This document shows positions 19,324 through 28,556 of a stretch of DNA of 64,000 bases, in pieces. The DNA is taken from contig CAVTBM010000008.1 in the NCBI GenBank assembly GCA_963732905.1, positions 1,178,001-1,242,000 on the forward strand. Reading direction: 5' to 3'. How positions within the stretch are numbered: the first letter of the stretch is position 1; each line of letters begins with the position of its first letter. The notes under the pieces are model-generated. The model was not told where the DNA came from. It worked only from the letters and a program-made list of their open reading frames with translations, and made no database searches. The position numbers were made by a program, and so were the translations under genes. Source of the stretch: DASQZK01 sp963732905 (GTDB lineage: Bacteria; Bacteroidota; Bacteroidia; Bacteroidales; GCA-2748055).

Positions 19324-20070
19324 TCATTCGGCCAGTTCCAGAGTGTGTGTGACAAGGTCCATTCCGCCCCAGGCACCATGGCCGGGGATAACTATTCCGG
19401 CATCAGAAAACCGTTTCAGGAGCGTTTTCAGAGTTTGAGGATAGGCACTAAGATCACCGTCCACCACATTTCCCAGATTCACGGAACTTATACTTTTTAT
19501 CATACAACCTGCAAAAAGGATCTTCTCCGAAGGGATCCAGACAACGATATTATCCATGGTATGAGCAGGGCCGGGATAATAGCAACTGATGATTTTATCG
19601 CCGGCTTTCAACTGCAGGGAATCCAGGAACCCATGTCCCGGCACCGGAAGGTTCCCTGACCGGGCTATATCAATGGTCTGTTGATTGGCCCAGGAATCCA
19701 CATGCTGCGACTGAAGGTACCCAAGGCCCCCCATGCAGTCGGCATGCCAGTGGTTTGGTACAAAACCGGCCAGTTTAAGATTCATCGAATTGGTAATCCA
19801 GGAATATAGAAGCATGGTGAGTGAATCATTCCAGGGCGTATCGAAGAGGAAGGCTTCATTACCGCTGACAAAAACCACTCCGTTGGCGCCAACACGCCCA
19901 TAGCCTTCCAGGCTGGCATAAGACACGTGAATATATGCATTTGGTGAGATACGGATCAGTTCGAGGTCTTCCGATAACCAGGTAACAGAATTTTCCGGCT
20001 GGGCATTCATTTCCGACCGGCACAAAGCTGTCAGAAAGAAGATCAGGAGCATTTCCTTCATCATAACCAT
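19324..20070 (-). CDS. Subclass B1 metallo-beta-lactamase, CcrA-like
   Basis: The protein has 248 residues with an N-terminal signal peptide (about 1-23), so it acts in the periplasm. All six B1 zinc ligands are in place: H107, H109 and H170 for site 1 (NHWHAD and GPAHTMDN), and D111, C189 and H231 for site 2 (HAD, FAGCMIKS, IPGHG). The substrate-binding Lys (K192, BBL Lys224) and Asn (N201, BBL Asn233) are also present. Segments such as GGLGYLQ, NQQTIDIA, LPVPGHGF, NIVVWIP and CMIK strongly recall CcrA/CfiA of Bacteroides. It should hydrolyse penicillins, cephalosporins and carbapenems, but phenotype depends on expression. ATGs at 20070, 20064 and 20061 are all possible starts. No IS promoter is seen upstream. 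Confidence 0.92.
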   Translation of the reverse strand: MVMMKEMLLIFFLTALCRSEMNAQPENSVTWLSEDLELIRISPNAYIHVSYASLEGYGRVGANGVVFVSGNEAFLFDTPWNDSLTMLLYSWITNSMNLKLAGFVPNHWHADCMGGLGYLQSQHVDSWANQQTIDIARSGNLPVPGHGFLDSLQLKAGDKIISCYYPGPAHTMDNIVVWIPSEKILFAGCMIKSISSVNLGNVVDGDLSAYPQTLKTLLKRFSDAGIVIPGHGAWGGMDLVTHTLELAE

Positions 20071-20171
20071 TTATAAGAAGCAGTGACCGTTTATGTTTCG
20101 CGTAAATTCGATACATGGAAACCTGTCAACCCGTTTGGAGAGATACGTTCCCGGCAATCCAATCCCGGAAT

Positions 20172-20819
20172 TTACCAGAACCATTCTACGTTCTCTTTCA
20201 GTACTTTTGCCGGGTTTCCACCGATAAGTGCATTTTTCACAGTAAACGAAGATCTAACCACAGAGTCGGACGCAACAATACAGCCATCCGGGATAACCGT
20301 CCCCTTGTAGATTTTAACCCCGCATCCTATCCATACATGATTACCGATACGGATGGCATTGACTTTTTCTTTTTTCCCGGGATAATTACATTCATGGAAG
20401 TCATCGTCCAGGAGGTGGCAATCCCATGAAATGCCACTGTCATCGCCGATGGTCAGCTCATGCATTATGACCAGCCGGGTGAAACAGTTGATAAGCCCCT
20501 TTTTCCCAATGTGGACGATGGCGTTTTCCCCGATATCGATCCGGCATCCCCTCCCTATTGAAAATTTTCCATCGATCTTCAGTTTTCCTTTTATATTTAA
20601 GTAGGTCAGATCCGACCGGTGACTAAAGCCGACATACCCCATGCCGATTTCAACTTTTTCCTTAATCTGCAGGTTTTTCATTCCCTTTATTCTGACCTTC
20701 TGATGCATGATCAGCGTCTTGCGGTAAAATATCCTGATAAGTAAATAACGGATAGCAACATGTAAAAACGAGCTGTTGGAATTTTTACACCTTGTGTACA
20801 AGATACGTAGATTTCTCAT
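20172..20819 (-). CDS. Hexapeptide-repeat (LbetaH) acyltransferase
   Basis: The protein has 215 residues. The C-terminal two thirds show the imperfect hexapeptide repeats of left-handed beta-helix acyltransferases (IGRGCRIDIG, IRIGNHVWIGCGVKIYKGTV, then IPDGCIVASDSVV and GGNPAKVLKENVEW). Such proteins O- or N-acetylate sugars in surface polysaccharide or serine; the exact substrate is not clear. The ATG at 20819 fits better than an in-frame non-ATG codon at 20855. The gene is 101 bp upstream of the metallo-beta-lactamase on the same strand, but no functional link is known. Confidence 0.85.
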   Translation of the reverse strand: MRNLRILYTRCKNSNSSFLHVAIRYLLIRIFYRKTLIMHQKVRIKGMKNLQIKEKVEIGMGYVGFSHRSDLTYLNIKGKLKIDGKFSIGRGCRIDIGENAIVHIGKKGLINCFTRLVIMHELTIGDDSGISWDCHLLDDDFHECNYPGKKEKVNAIRIGNHVWIGCGVKIYKGTVIPDGCIVASDSVVRSSFTVKNALIGGNPAKVLKENVEWFW

Positions 20820-21254
20820 GGTGTCTTTTTTAGGCGTTCCAGACCAATTTAGCAAATAATTGGGAATTTTGCTTTTAAAATACCCGGATTGTTTGATCCG
20901 GTTCTGCGCGGACCAAAGTCAATGAAATGGTTATGAAAGTAGATTTACGGATTTTTCAGTGTTTCAGACCGACGCCGTACCGCTATATATGCGCTGCACA
21001 CAAACATTAACAGGACTATCTGCCACTGATGCGGCGGATTTTCTGAAACCGGATAAGGTGTACCATATTGGAAGGCAGGGATGTGAAATTGTATGCATCG
21101 ATCCGGGCGGGATTTGTCAGCTGATGCCTCAAATACGATCAAAGCAGAGTTTCCTCCATTTGAACAGGACCAACTGACTTATAATATCCCCTTTATTAAA
21201 TCCTGCTGCAAGACGAATGTTAAAACAGACCACCTTCAACATAAAACTGGAATA
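20820..21254. other. 435-bp spacer, nothing recognised
   Basis: No plausible gene, repeat or structured RNA was identified between the acyltransferase and the M23 peptidase. Confidence 0.45.
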
Positions 21255-22190
21255 TCAAATATGTAGGATCCTGTTCTTATAAAGGTTACGGCCTTTCCAC
21301 TGGATGCATATGCCCATACCTTTCCAGAATTCACCGGATTCACTCTTCATCAGCTGAGCGTGGAGATGTGGCCTTTCAGACATACCCGAATTGCCGGCCA
21401 TTCCGATCATATCGCCGCTTTTCACCTGGTCGCCCTCGTGAATGGTGATACTCCCCTTTTTAAGATGACCCAACAGAAAATAATAGTCATCCTTTTTCAG
21501 AACAATAGTATTGCCGGTATTATAAGGATAGTTACCGGTAAAAGGCCGGTTATCTTCAATGTCATTCTTCACCTGTACTACGATGCCATCCATCGGGGCA
21601 AACAACTTCTCCCCAAAAATCGGGTAATCCTCGTTTTTTAAAGGCAGAAAGCCGCTGCTCATTCCTGACAGTTTTACGACATCTGTAGCATACCGCATAG
21701 ACTTATTGGTACCCTTCTTTTTGTGGACAGATGAATGATAATGATAATTCATCATCCGGCTCATAGATGAATCGCCTCCATCAGTAACCATGTATTCTCC
21801 GTCTTTAAAAGGGAATTCTATTTCGAGCCTTTCCGGATCTTTTTTGAAGATCACGATCAGGATCCTGATCAACAAAAAGAGGGACGCAGCCAGTGCAATA
21901 CTCAGCACCACAATCCAAACAGAGGAAGGTCTCACAATGTAGGCGGAAGCTATCCGGGTGCCCGCTGAAACGAGTATCATGACTTCACAAAAAAGAATGA
22001 AGGACCATTTAAACCATTTGCTGAAAAACTCCCAGTACCCGGCCATCAGAATGATGATAAGAATACACTGGGCTATCGGGAGAACAAGAAGACTTCCGGT
22101 TCTGTGGAAAAAAGAGAACAGGATGAGGACAGGCACCAGGATGAAATGTGCCAGGATAAGTTTGAGAATGATCTGGTTTCGCTCTTGCAT
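21255..22190 (-). CDS. Membrane-anchored M23 family metallopeptidase-like protein
   Basis: The protein has 311 residues. Four membrane helices (about 8-115) precede a C-terminal domain with the LytM/M23 fold: an Asp in RYATDVV, the FAPMDGIVVQVKND strand, GNTIVLKKDDYYFLLGHL, the VKSGDMIGMAGNSG loop and HLHAQL, the zinc-binding HxH. The first zinc-ligand region (HYHSSVHKKK then YATD) is looser than in classic M23 enzymes. It could trim peptidoglycan, or be a regulator with a reduced active site. Multi-helix N termini are less common than single anchors in this family. Confidence 0.8.
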   Translation of the reverse strand: MQERNQIILKLILAHFILVPVLILFSFFHRTGSLLVLPIAQCILIIILMAGYWEFFSKWFKWSFILFCEVMILVSAGTRIASAYIVRPSSVWIVVLSIALAASLFLLIRILIVIFKKDPERLEIEFPFKDGEYMVTDGGDSSMSRMMNYHYHSSVHKKKGTNKSMRYATDVVKLSGMSSGFLPLKNEDYPIFGEKLFAPMDGIVVQVKNDIEDNRPFTGNYPYNTGNTIVLKKDDYYFLLGHLKKGSITIHEGDQVKSGDMIGMAGNSGMSERPHLHAQLMKSESGEFWKGMGICIQWKGRNLYKNRILHI

Positions 22191-22527
22191 GACAAAAGAA
22201 TTTTCGGGAATGAAACGATTTTCGAAACTGAAAACAAGAACCAGAGTATTTCCTGAGTTGCAAATTTACAGCTGTTTTGTCTTTTCACCATGCCACACTT
22301 CCAATTTTCACCGTTATTTCAATACATCAGTGTACACCAATGACGTATTATGAAATTGATGATCCGGTTCCTATTCCTCAAAGATATGTAAAAAGATGAA
22401 TGAGCCCATTGCAAAAAATCAAGCCAGGGGTGTGCAATGGTATTTTAGAAGTGATCCATCCCGAAAACCTTTTTCAGAGTTGACTCTCAGCGATAACCAG
22501 ATAAATGCTTAATCCTTCAGGCTTTAC
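22191..22527. other. 337-bp spacer, nothing recognised
   Basis: I see no gene, repeat or terminator here. Its length equals the 1755-2522 repeat period by coincidence; the sequences are unrelated. Confidence 0.45.
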
Positions 22528-22785
22528 CTAACACTTGTTTCTTGCGCAGGGGTTGTTTGTAATAAAAAAGCCAATGAATCCTCCTACCAGCATACCCTGG
22601 AATATATCCCCGAATGACATATCCACGATATGCTTCCCTTCGGTCAGATAAAAGACCAGTAGCCCCGCAAGGGCTCCGCCAGCAATAAAGATCATCGTTT
22701 TCCGAAAATGTCGGCTTTTCAGGGTTTTTGTTATCCAGGTGCCTTCCTGTTTAATCTCCAGCTCTTTGAATTTTATTGTATCCAT
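22528..22785 (-). CDS. Small two-helix membrane protein of unknown function
   Basis: The protein has 85 residues. It starts MDTIKFKELEIKQEG, has a basic stretch (KTLKSRHFRK), then two hydrophobic helices separated by YLTEGKHIVDM, and ends in a Cys-containing tail (NNPCARNKC). I recognise no family. The ATG at 22785 is preferred; frames extending further upstream give no protein-like sequence. Confidence 0.55.
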   Translation of the reverse strand: MDTIKFKELEIKQEGTWITKTLKSRHFRKTMIFIAGGALAGLLVFYLTEGKHIVDMSFGDIFQGMLVGGFIGFFITNNPCARNKC

Positions 22786-23022
22786 ATATCTATTTATGAA
22801 GATACAAAGATATATATTTTTTGGAGAAACGGAGACACTTAAAAGGAAAAGAGAGTCGGGTAAAAGGAAAATGGAATTGTTCCGGATTTCAGTGCATAAA
22901 CGTGGTGCTGGCCAATGCATTAAAAATCCGGATAACGGCTGCAACTTTTCCGACAGCCTCTTATGGTAATAACCTGGCTAAAAATGGGCAGGAGTAACAG
23001 TGGTAAATTAAAAACCGGAATT

Positions 23023-24258
23023 CTAGTATGAGTTTCGTTTGCGGGATGCGAAGAACTCCTGCTTCCTTCTTTGTTTTTCTTTTTCAAAAACCTTTTTTTC
23101 CTGATCCGTCATGGGTTTATCCGTCTGGGGAAACGGATTAGCCTGGGCAATTTTTATCTTCTTGTTGATCAGTTTTTCGATGTCTCTCATATATTCATTT
23201 TCATCAGGCTCGCAAATGGATATGGCAATTCCTTCCTCTCCTGCCCGTCCTGACCGGCCTATGCGATGGACATACGTTTCGGCGATATTCGGAATATCAT
23301 AATTGATCACATATTTGAGTTTATCAATGTCAATACCCCTGGCGGCGATATCCGTTGCCACCAGTACCCTGATTTCTCCGGCCTTGAACTGGCTCAGGGA
23401 TTTTTGTCTCTGATTCTGGGCTTTGTCACCATGGATAGCAGCGGTTTTGATCTTTTGCTTCTGCAGGTCACGTGTAATCCGGTCGGCACCATGTTTTGTC
23501 CTGGAGAACAGAAGCACCTGATCGATATTTTGGTCACCGAGGATATGAAGCAGCAGGTCTTTCTTGTTCGATTTGTTTGTGTAATAAAGGTACTGCCTGA
23601 TCGTATCAGCGGTAGAGGAAATCGGGCTGACATCAACCTTTATTGGATTTTTTAGAATTTTTCGTGAAAGTTCGACGATGCTCTCCGGCATTGTAGCTGA
23701 AAAAAACAAGGATTGCCGTTTCTCAGGCAGTTTGGAAATGATCTTCCGGATATCGTGGATAAAACCCATATCCAACATCCGGTCCGCTTCATCCAAAACA
23801 AAATATTCAATATCGTTTAGTCTGACATAACCCTGATCCATCAGGTCCAGGAGTCTTCCGGGTGTTGCCACGAGTACATCTACACCACGGCGCAAGGCTG
23901 CCGTTTGAGGGTTCTGGTTCACCCCACCGAAGATAACGGTATTCCTGATGCCGGTATATTTTCCGTAGGTCCCAAAGCTCTCTCCGATCTGGATGGCCAG
24001 CTCGCGGGTAGGCGTGATGATGAGTGATTGAATTTTCCTTGTGTTATTAGGCTGCCGGCGTTCGAAATACAGGTGCTGTAGTATCGGTATGGCGAATGCA
24101 GCCGTTTTGCCGGTTCCTGTTTGTGCGCTGCCCAGCACGTCTTTACCGTTCAGAATGAGTGGGATGGCTTTTTCCTGTATGGCTGTGGGTTCGGTATAGT
24201 TCTCGTCTATTAAGGCTTTAAGGATAGGTTCTATAATGTTAAGATCTTCAAATAGCAT
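23023..24258 (-). CDS. DEAD-box ATP-dependent RNA helicase (RhlE-like)
   Basis: The protein has 411 residues with the full set of DEAD-box motifs: Q motif (FEDLNIIEPILKAL, PTAIQEKAIP), Walker A AQTGTGKT, PTRELA, TPGR, VLDEADRMLDMGF, SAT, ATDIAARGIDI and HRIGRSGRAG. The lysine/arginine-rich tail (QRRKQEFFASRKR) probably contacts RNA. Such RhlE-type helicases take part in ribosome assembly and RNA decay. The ATG at 24258 is the conserved family start; a non-ATG extension to 24336 lacks family similarity. Confidence 0.95.
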   Translation of the reverse strand: MLFEDLNIIEPILKALIDENYTEPTAIQEKAIPLILNGKDVLGSAQTGTGKTAAFAIPILQHLYFERRQPNNTRKIQSLIITPTRELAIQIGESFGTYGKYTGIRNTVIFGGVNQNPQTAALRRGVDVLVATPGRLLDLMDQGYVRLNDIEYFVLDEADRMLDMGFIHDIRKIISKLPEKRQSLFFSATMPESIVELSRKILKNPIKVDVSPISSTADTIRQYLYYTNKSNKKDLLLHILGDQNIDQVLLFSRTKHGADRITRDLQKQKIKTAAIHGDKAQNQRQKSLSQFKAGEIRVLVATDIAARGIDIDKLKYVINYDIPNIAETYVHRIGRSGRAGEEGIAISICEPDENEYMRDIEKLINKKIKIAQANPFPQTDKPMTDQEKKVFEKEKQRRKQEFFASRKRNSY

Positions 24259-24439
24259 ATAAATGTGATTAATTTTTCCGGGATGATTCCCGGGGTTCCC
24301 CTTACGGGTGATGAATAAAGGCACAAAGGTAACCATTTAATTGACATAAAACTTAAAAACCCGAATATGGAGGAGGGATCGGAGCGAGAAGGGGGGAGCA
24401 GAGAACCGGGTGAGGGGAGCAGAGATGAAGATAAAGCAA

Positions 24440-24551
24440 TCAATGTCGTTTAGATCAGCTCCCTTCGGCTGCGCTCAGGGACCGTTAGATTCAACGCAAA
24501 AATGAGTACACCCTTCGACTTCGCTCAGGGAGCTTATCTAAACGACATTGA
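24440..24551. repeat. Inverted-repeat (hairpin) element with internal direct repeats
   Basis: The arms at 24440-24463 and 24528-24551 are complementary over 24 bp with one mismatch; the outer 16 bp (TCAATGTCGTTTAGAT) match perfectly. Inside are two near-identical direct repeats, CCCTTCGGCTGCGCTCAGGG at 24461-24480 and CCCTTCGACTTCGCTCAGGG at 24511-24530. The element resembles a small non-autonomous palindromic (MITE/REP-like) insertion. It lies between the OmpA-size barrel gene and the helicase; no transposase is nearby. Confidence 0.8.
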
Positions 24552-24560
24552 TAAAGCAAA

Positions 24561-25205
24561 TCACTTCTCTCCTGTCAACAGATACCTGAAACCAAACTGA
24601 ACATTCAGCCAACCAATAAAATACGGATCATATGATCCCAGCATTCCCAGTTTCTCATAGTTGGTCACTTCCGGATTTACAGTGAGGCTGGCAGAAATAT
24701 GCTCACTTAAAATATTGCAGAGTTCGAATTCCATCAGGAAACCGGCACCGATCTTTGGTCCGGAGGTGTTGTCTGAAGTGAACCATCCGGCACTAATAAA
24801 TTCATTTGCAAATCTTTGGTAATCTTCCCTGATGATGAAATAATTCAGTCCGGCTTCCGGCCCGATGTAAAGCCTCGATTTTGGATGGTCAACCAACCGG
24901 AACGCGTATCCAATTCTCAGGACCAGCCTTTGATTGTGAGGCTCGACCTGCCTGATGTATGTGGAAACTCCGTCTTCCAGTGAACTATAAATATCGTTGT
25001 AGGGTTGACTGAAGAAAGTCTGAGAAAAAGATATATCGAAACGGTTACCGGATTTCAGGCTCTGGTTATAACCTGCTTCGTACCCGTAGCCAACAATGTA
25101 TCTTTTAAAGTGACTGCTGCTGTGAACGGCACTGATGCTTATCTCCTGCCCGTAAAGTGAGCCGGCAAAACAAACCAGAATTAACAGACTGAAAATAGAC
25201 TTCAT
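24561..25205 (-). CDS. Outer-membrane beta-barrel-like exported protein
   Basis: The protein has 214 residues with signal peptide 1-20 (cleavage after LYGQ region). It is rich in alternating aromatic and polar residues (VGYGYEAGYNQ, YIGPEAGLNYFI, then IGWLNVQFGFRYLL), typical of small eight- to ten-strand outer membrane barrels. I see no catalytic motif. Function unknown. Confidence 0.7.
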   Translation of the reverse strand: MKSIFSLLILVCFAGSLYGQEISISAVHSSSHFKRYIVGYGYEAGYNQSLKSGNRFDISFSQTFFSQPYNDIYSSLEDGVSTYIRQVEPHNQRLVLRIGYAFRLVDHPKSRLYIGPEAGLNYFIIREDYQRFANEFISAGWFTSDNTSGPKIGAGFLMEFELCNILSEHISASLTVNPEVTNYEKLGMLGSYDPYFIGWLNVQFGFRYLLTGEK

Positions 25206-25793
25206 TGACAGATTTTTTTAATTAGTAATATAGTTACAAACCTTTTGGAACGCCATGCAACACCTGGACAGTCCATTTCAATAAAAGTCAACAAAACGGG
25301 ACTCACCCCAAATGGCACAGATTTGCTCCGGCAACAAATCGACGAATTTAGAGAATAACTAAGATAATTAACGGAGAAACCCTCTATCGGATAACGAAAA
25401 TAAAAAAAACTTTCATAATAAAGCATCCAGCGATAAAATTCAAAATCGTTACTTAATTCTACTCCGACAGATTAGAAGATCCAAGCTGTTTTTACACTTA
25501 ATTTCTGAAGAGAACAGGTCGTTTTTCCAGACTGCTCCCTTTAGGGCTGGGGCAAACATGCTGAGCTGCCGGCTTAAAGGGAACAATCTCTTTAACACAA
25601 ATACCTACAGACAGTACAATATTGATGACATCAGCATCACCATTACGGATTACAGGCTGCTGCCCGGGATGGTGCTGGCAGGCGTGGAATAACGGTTTTG
25701 AGAGAAGTTCCCGAATATCTTTCAACCGAAACTCTTTTATTTACCTGTTTCGGAATATCTCCGTCACTACCGGCTTCTTGGCATTTCTTCTCA
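25206..25793. other. 588-bp spacer containing one dispersed repeat copy
   Basis: No plausible gene. It holds repeat copy B at 25511-25568, and probably the promoter of the barrel-protein gene near its left end. The rest is unremarkable. Confidence 0.5.
25511..25568 (+). repeat. Dispersed intergenic repeat, copy B
   Basis: This is the partner of the minus-strand element at 19032-19087, sharing GAACAGG, TTTTTC, CTGCTCCCT, AGGGCTGGGG and AGCTG in the same order and spacing. It continues into GCCGGCTTAAAGGGAA, which can pair back to CCCTTTAGGGCTGG to make an imperfect hairpin. Confidence 0.6.
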
Positions 25794-26528
25794 TCAACGA
25801 CCAAAAAGATACGCCACACCCTGGATAAGGTCGAGGGAATTCAACAGGCAATGCACAATAATACCAAGGTAAATATTTTCTTTGCGTTTGACCACGAGGA
25901 TGAGTGGCAGAACACCTATAGCCCGGGTCAGAAACATCCAGGGCGTCCATGTGTGATACAAGGCAAAAAGGGCACTATGCACAACCGGGGCCCAGCCTTT
26001 CAACTCAGAAGGCATCCGTGGCAGAAGATATCCGCGAAAATAAAGTTCCTCAGTGACAGGGAGAACGACGACAACTGTTAACAGGAAGACCACATCGGTG
26101 ATGATCAGTCTAGAGGTGGTGAAGGCATTATTTAATCCCATATCCAGTAACAGTCCGGGATTTATCCAGTCGAATACAGGACGGAGCAAGCCGGCGGAAA
26201 ACTTAAACACGGTAAACAACAATCCGGAGGCCAGAAAAATGACCGGCACCCACAAAAGGTACTGCAGAACCTTCAAAGGCTTAACATAACGGATGATGCC
26301 TTTAAAAAACGGTTCTCCGGTTTTTCGCTTTTGAAAAAATAACCAGCCCAGCTCAAAGGGTACCAGGACGAATATCCCGGCCAGGGAAAGTGCCATGACC
26401 GATGGGAAACCAAGGGAGCGAACCGCTGGTACCAGTGCAAAATAAGCCGCGCCGGTAAGTAGGCCCGGGAGAATATGTAACAATATGGATTGGGGAAGCG
26501 AATGCCCGGAAATTTTGGAATTGGCCAT
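25794..26528 (-). CDS. CPBP family intramembrane metalloprotease-like protein
   Basis: The protein has 244 residues and about seven membrane helices. The CPBP motifs are present: TEELYFRGYLLPR with the Glu pair and Arg, SALFALYHTWTPW with the second-motif His, and IIVHCLLNS. It is a paralogue-like match to the gene at 11250-12044 but not close in sequence. The ATG at 26528 replaces a GTG at 26546. Substrate unknown. Confidence 0.85.
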   Translation of the reverse strand: MANSKISGHSLPQSILLHILPGLLTGAAYFALVPAVRSLGFPSVMALSLAGIFVLVPFELGWLFFQKRKTGEPFFKGIIRYVKPLKVLQYLLWVPVIFLASGLLFTVFKFSAGLLRPVFDWINPGLLLDMGLNNAFTTSRLIITDVVFLLTVVVVLPVTEELYFRGYLLPRMPSELKGWAPVVHSALFALYHTWTPWMFLTRAIGVLPLILVVKRKENIYLGIIVHCLLNSLDLIQGVAYLFGR

Positions 26529-26664
26529 TGTAAATTGATTTTGCACCTTTTGCGTTTTCTTTAACCAGTTGCGTAAAGACGTTCATTCTTCTGAGAAGCT
26601 GCATCCATGATCACGGGACCTGATCCCGCCTTTTCCGATACGAAATTCAGTTTATGAAGAATTT

Positions 26665-27531
26665 CTATACCTTATGACAATCAATCACCACAAACGGTAC
26701 ACTTAATCTGATAAATCCTTCTGCTTCAGCCCTGTCATTCATTATGCCTTCCACCATTCTGAAAACCCCGGTTACCCTTTCTTCAGGAAGAAAACTTTTC
26801 CACCCGTCCAGGAACGCCAGCCTGATGAAAAAATGGTTCAGCAAAGTAGTCCCATCCACAAAGGAATACTCAAATTTATCATAAAGAATACGATCCACTG
26901 AAAATCCTGAGTATACCAGATTATGATTGTATTCATCCAGAGGTTTCCTCTTTTTATAAATATGCTCCCGCAATCTCCTTAATTCTGTTTCCATATTCTG
27001 TTCCCTGAGAACTTCGACCATGATCTTGTAGAATTCCTCAAAAGATGTATCCAGGTTCATCGTCTGAATAAACTGGCCGCCTGTTTTCAAAACCCGGGAA
27101 CATTCCGACAGGGACTTTCTCAGGTCGGCGACATTATTTAATCCATTGTTACTGGTTATAAGGTCTATACTATGGCTGTCGAGGGGAATGTCTTCTGCAA
27201 CACCCCGGATCAGTCCGGCATTTGTGATACCATACAAAGCCAATTTCTTTTCGGTGCGCTTTATGGCAGCTTCCCAGGGATCGATACCAATGACTTTACA
27301 CGTTTTACCCAGCCTCATAGCCAGTTCAGTCAGGGGATATCCGGTTCCGAAACCTATATCCAGTGCCATGATATTTTTCTTCAATCTAACCAATTCAAGG
27401 AGCTTCATACCGAAAGGGGCTGACCAGACAGGGACTTCATCCAGCACATCGACAAGTTGTTCCGAACTAAGGTCGAAATTTGAGTTGAGATAGTCACTCA
27501 TGGGTCTTCTATTCGTTTTTTTTAACGGCAT
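26665..27531 (-). CDS. SAM-dependent class I methyltransferase
   Basis: The protein has 288 residues. SAM-binding motif I is LDIGFGTGYPLTELA, motif II VIGIDPWE, then AEDIPLDSHSIDLITSNN and VLKTGGQFIQTMN, all of the UbiE/Methyltransf_11 type. The acceptor is unknown. The start lies 5 bp after the stop of the split-barrel/GNAT fusion gene, so the two are almost certainly one operon and may modify the same kind of small molecule. An internal ATG at 27501 is an alternative start. Confidence 0.85.
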   Translation of the reverse strand: MPLKKTNRRPMSDYLNSNFDLSSEQLVDVLDEVPVWSAPFGMKLLELVRLKKNIMALDIGFGTGYPLTELAMRLGKTCKVIGIDPWEAAIKRTEKKLALYGITNAGLIRGVAEDIPLDSHSIDLITSNNGLNNVADLRKSLSECSRVLKTGGQFIQTMNLDTSFEEFYKIMVEVLREQNMETELRRLREHIYKKRKPLDEYNHNLVYSGFSVDRILYDKFEYSFVDGTTLLNHFFIRLAFLDGWKSFLPEERVTGVFRMVEGIMNDRAEAEGFIRLSVPFVVIDCHKV

Positions 27532-27536
27532 TATAA

Positions 27537-28556
27537 CTATTCATCACCTTCAACGATGGCATAATGATAGTTGTCTTTCCATTCCCCTCTTACAGGCAGA
27601 ATTTTCCGTCTGAGTCCTTCCCTTTTCATTCCCGCCTTTTCCAGTACCCTTACCGATCTGGAATTTTCCGTGGCAACTCCTGCTTCCACCTTATGAAGGT
27701 GAAGGTCATCAAAACCAAATTTTATCATTCGTCTCACGATCTCAGTACCATATCCGTATCCCCAGAATGAGGGATCAAGGTTGTAAAAGATCTCACCCAG
27801 CCTGAAGCGGTCAGCAGACAGGCTGATGCCGGCTTCCCCGATAAACTCATGATTTTGATTGTCGAATACAGCCCAGGAAATCTTCTTCCTGACCGGGCTA
27901 AATTTATCCTCAATGGATGTTCTGAGAATATTCCGGGTAGCATTTATATTTTCAGGTATTCCCAGAGTGTTGAATTCATCTACTTCCGGAAAAGAATGAA
28001 GCCGGTGAATATTCTCAAGGTCGTCCCAGTTTACCTCTTTAAGAATCAGCCTGTCAGAACTCAATGTATAATCCCTCTGATTAAATATCCTGTCCCAGTT
28101 TCCCGATTGTTTTCCGGTCATAGAACCTATCACCAGCTTCAGAATAATCACCGAATTTACTTCCTTATCATCAAATTCAATTGCATCAGGCGCACCGTAA
28201 TGAGACATGATGATCGCGAGCCCCTCTTTCTTTTGTTCAAAGTCTGTAATAATTTCAACGCTGGCATGACCCACAACAGAACGGTACAAGGCTGCCCACT
28301 TGCAGGCTTTTTCATGAGGGATGACGTCTGCAGTGTGTTCGACCTCGAAAGTAACTTTTGTGTTTCTTGTCAGTAAATCCATCTTCTTTCCCTCTTTAGC
28401 AGAATGGATAAAAATACAGTTCCCGTGGTAACCGAAATTAACAGGAATAAGATAAGGCGTATCCTGATCGTTTACGGCAATCCTGCAAACTTTGGAAAGG
28501 GACAGAATCTCTTCAAGAACCGACCGGTCTGTTATCTCCTGGTTAGATTTTCTCAT
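27537..28556 (-). CDS. Fusion of FMN-binding split barrel (PNPOx/Nim-like) and GNAT acetyltransferase
   Basis: The protein has 339 residues. Residues 1-155 form a pyridoxamine-phosphate-oxidase-like split barrel (CRIAVNDQDTPYLIPVNFGY, FIHSAKEGKKMDLL, VTFEVE, RSVVGHASVEII), the group that includes flavin reductases and the Nim nitroimidazole resistance proteins. Residues about 170-335 are a RimJ/RimL-type GNAT domain (LSSDRLILKEVNWDD, EIFYNLDPSFWGYGYGTEIV, then VEAGVATENSRSVRVLEKAG). The fused product may reduce and acetylate one substrate, or act in detoxification; this is inference. It forms an operon with the methyltransferase downstream (5-bp spacing). Confidence 0.85.
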   Translation of the reverse strand: MRKSNQEITDRSVLEEILSLSKVCRIAVNDQDTPYLIPVNFGYHGNCIFIHSAKEGKKMDLLTRNTKVTFEVEHTADVIPHEKACKWAALYRSVVGHASVEIITDFEQKKEGLAIIMSHYGAPDAIEFDDKEVNSVIILKLVIGSMTGKQSGNWDRIFNQRDYTLSSDRLILKEVNWDDLENIHRLHSFPEVDEFNTLGIPENINATRNILRTSIEDKFSPVRKKISWAVFDNQNHEFIGEAGISLSADRFRLGEIFYNLDPSFWGYGYGTEIVRRMIKFGFDDLHLHKVEAGVATENSRSVRVLEKAGMKREGLRRKILPVRGEWKDNYHYAIVEGDE

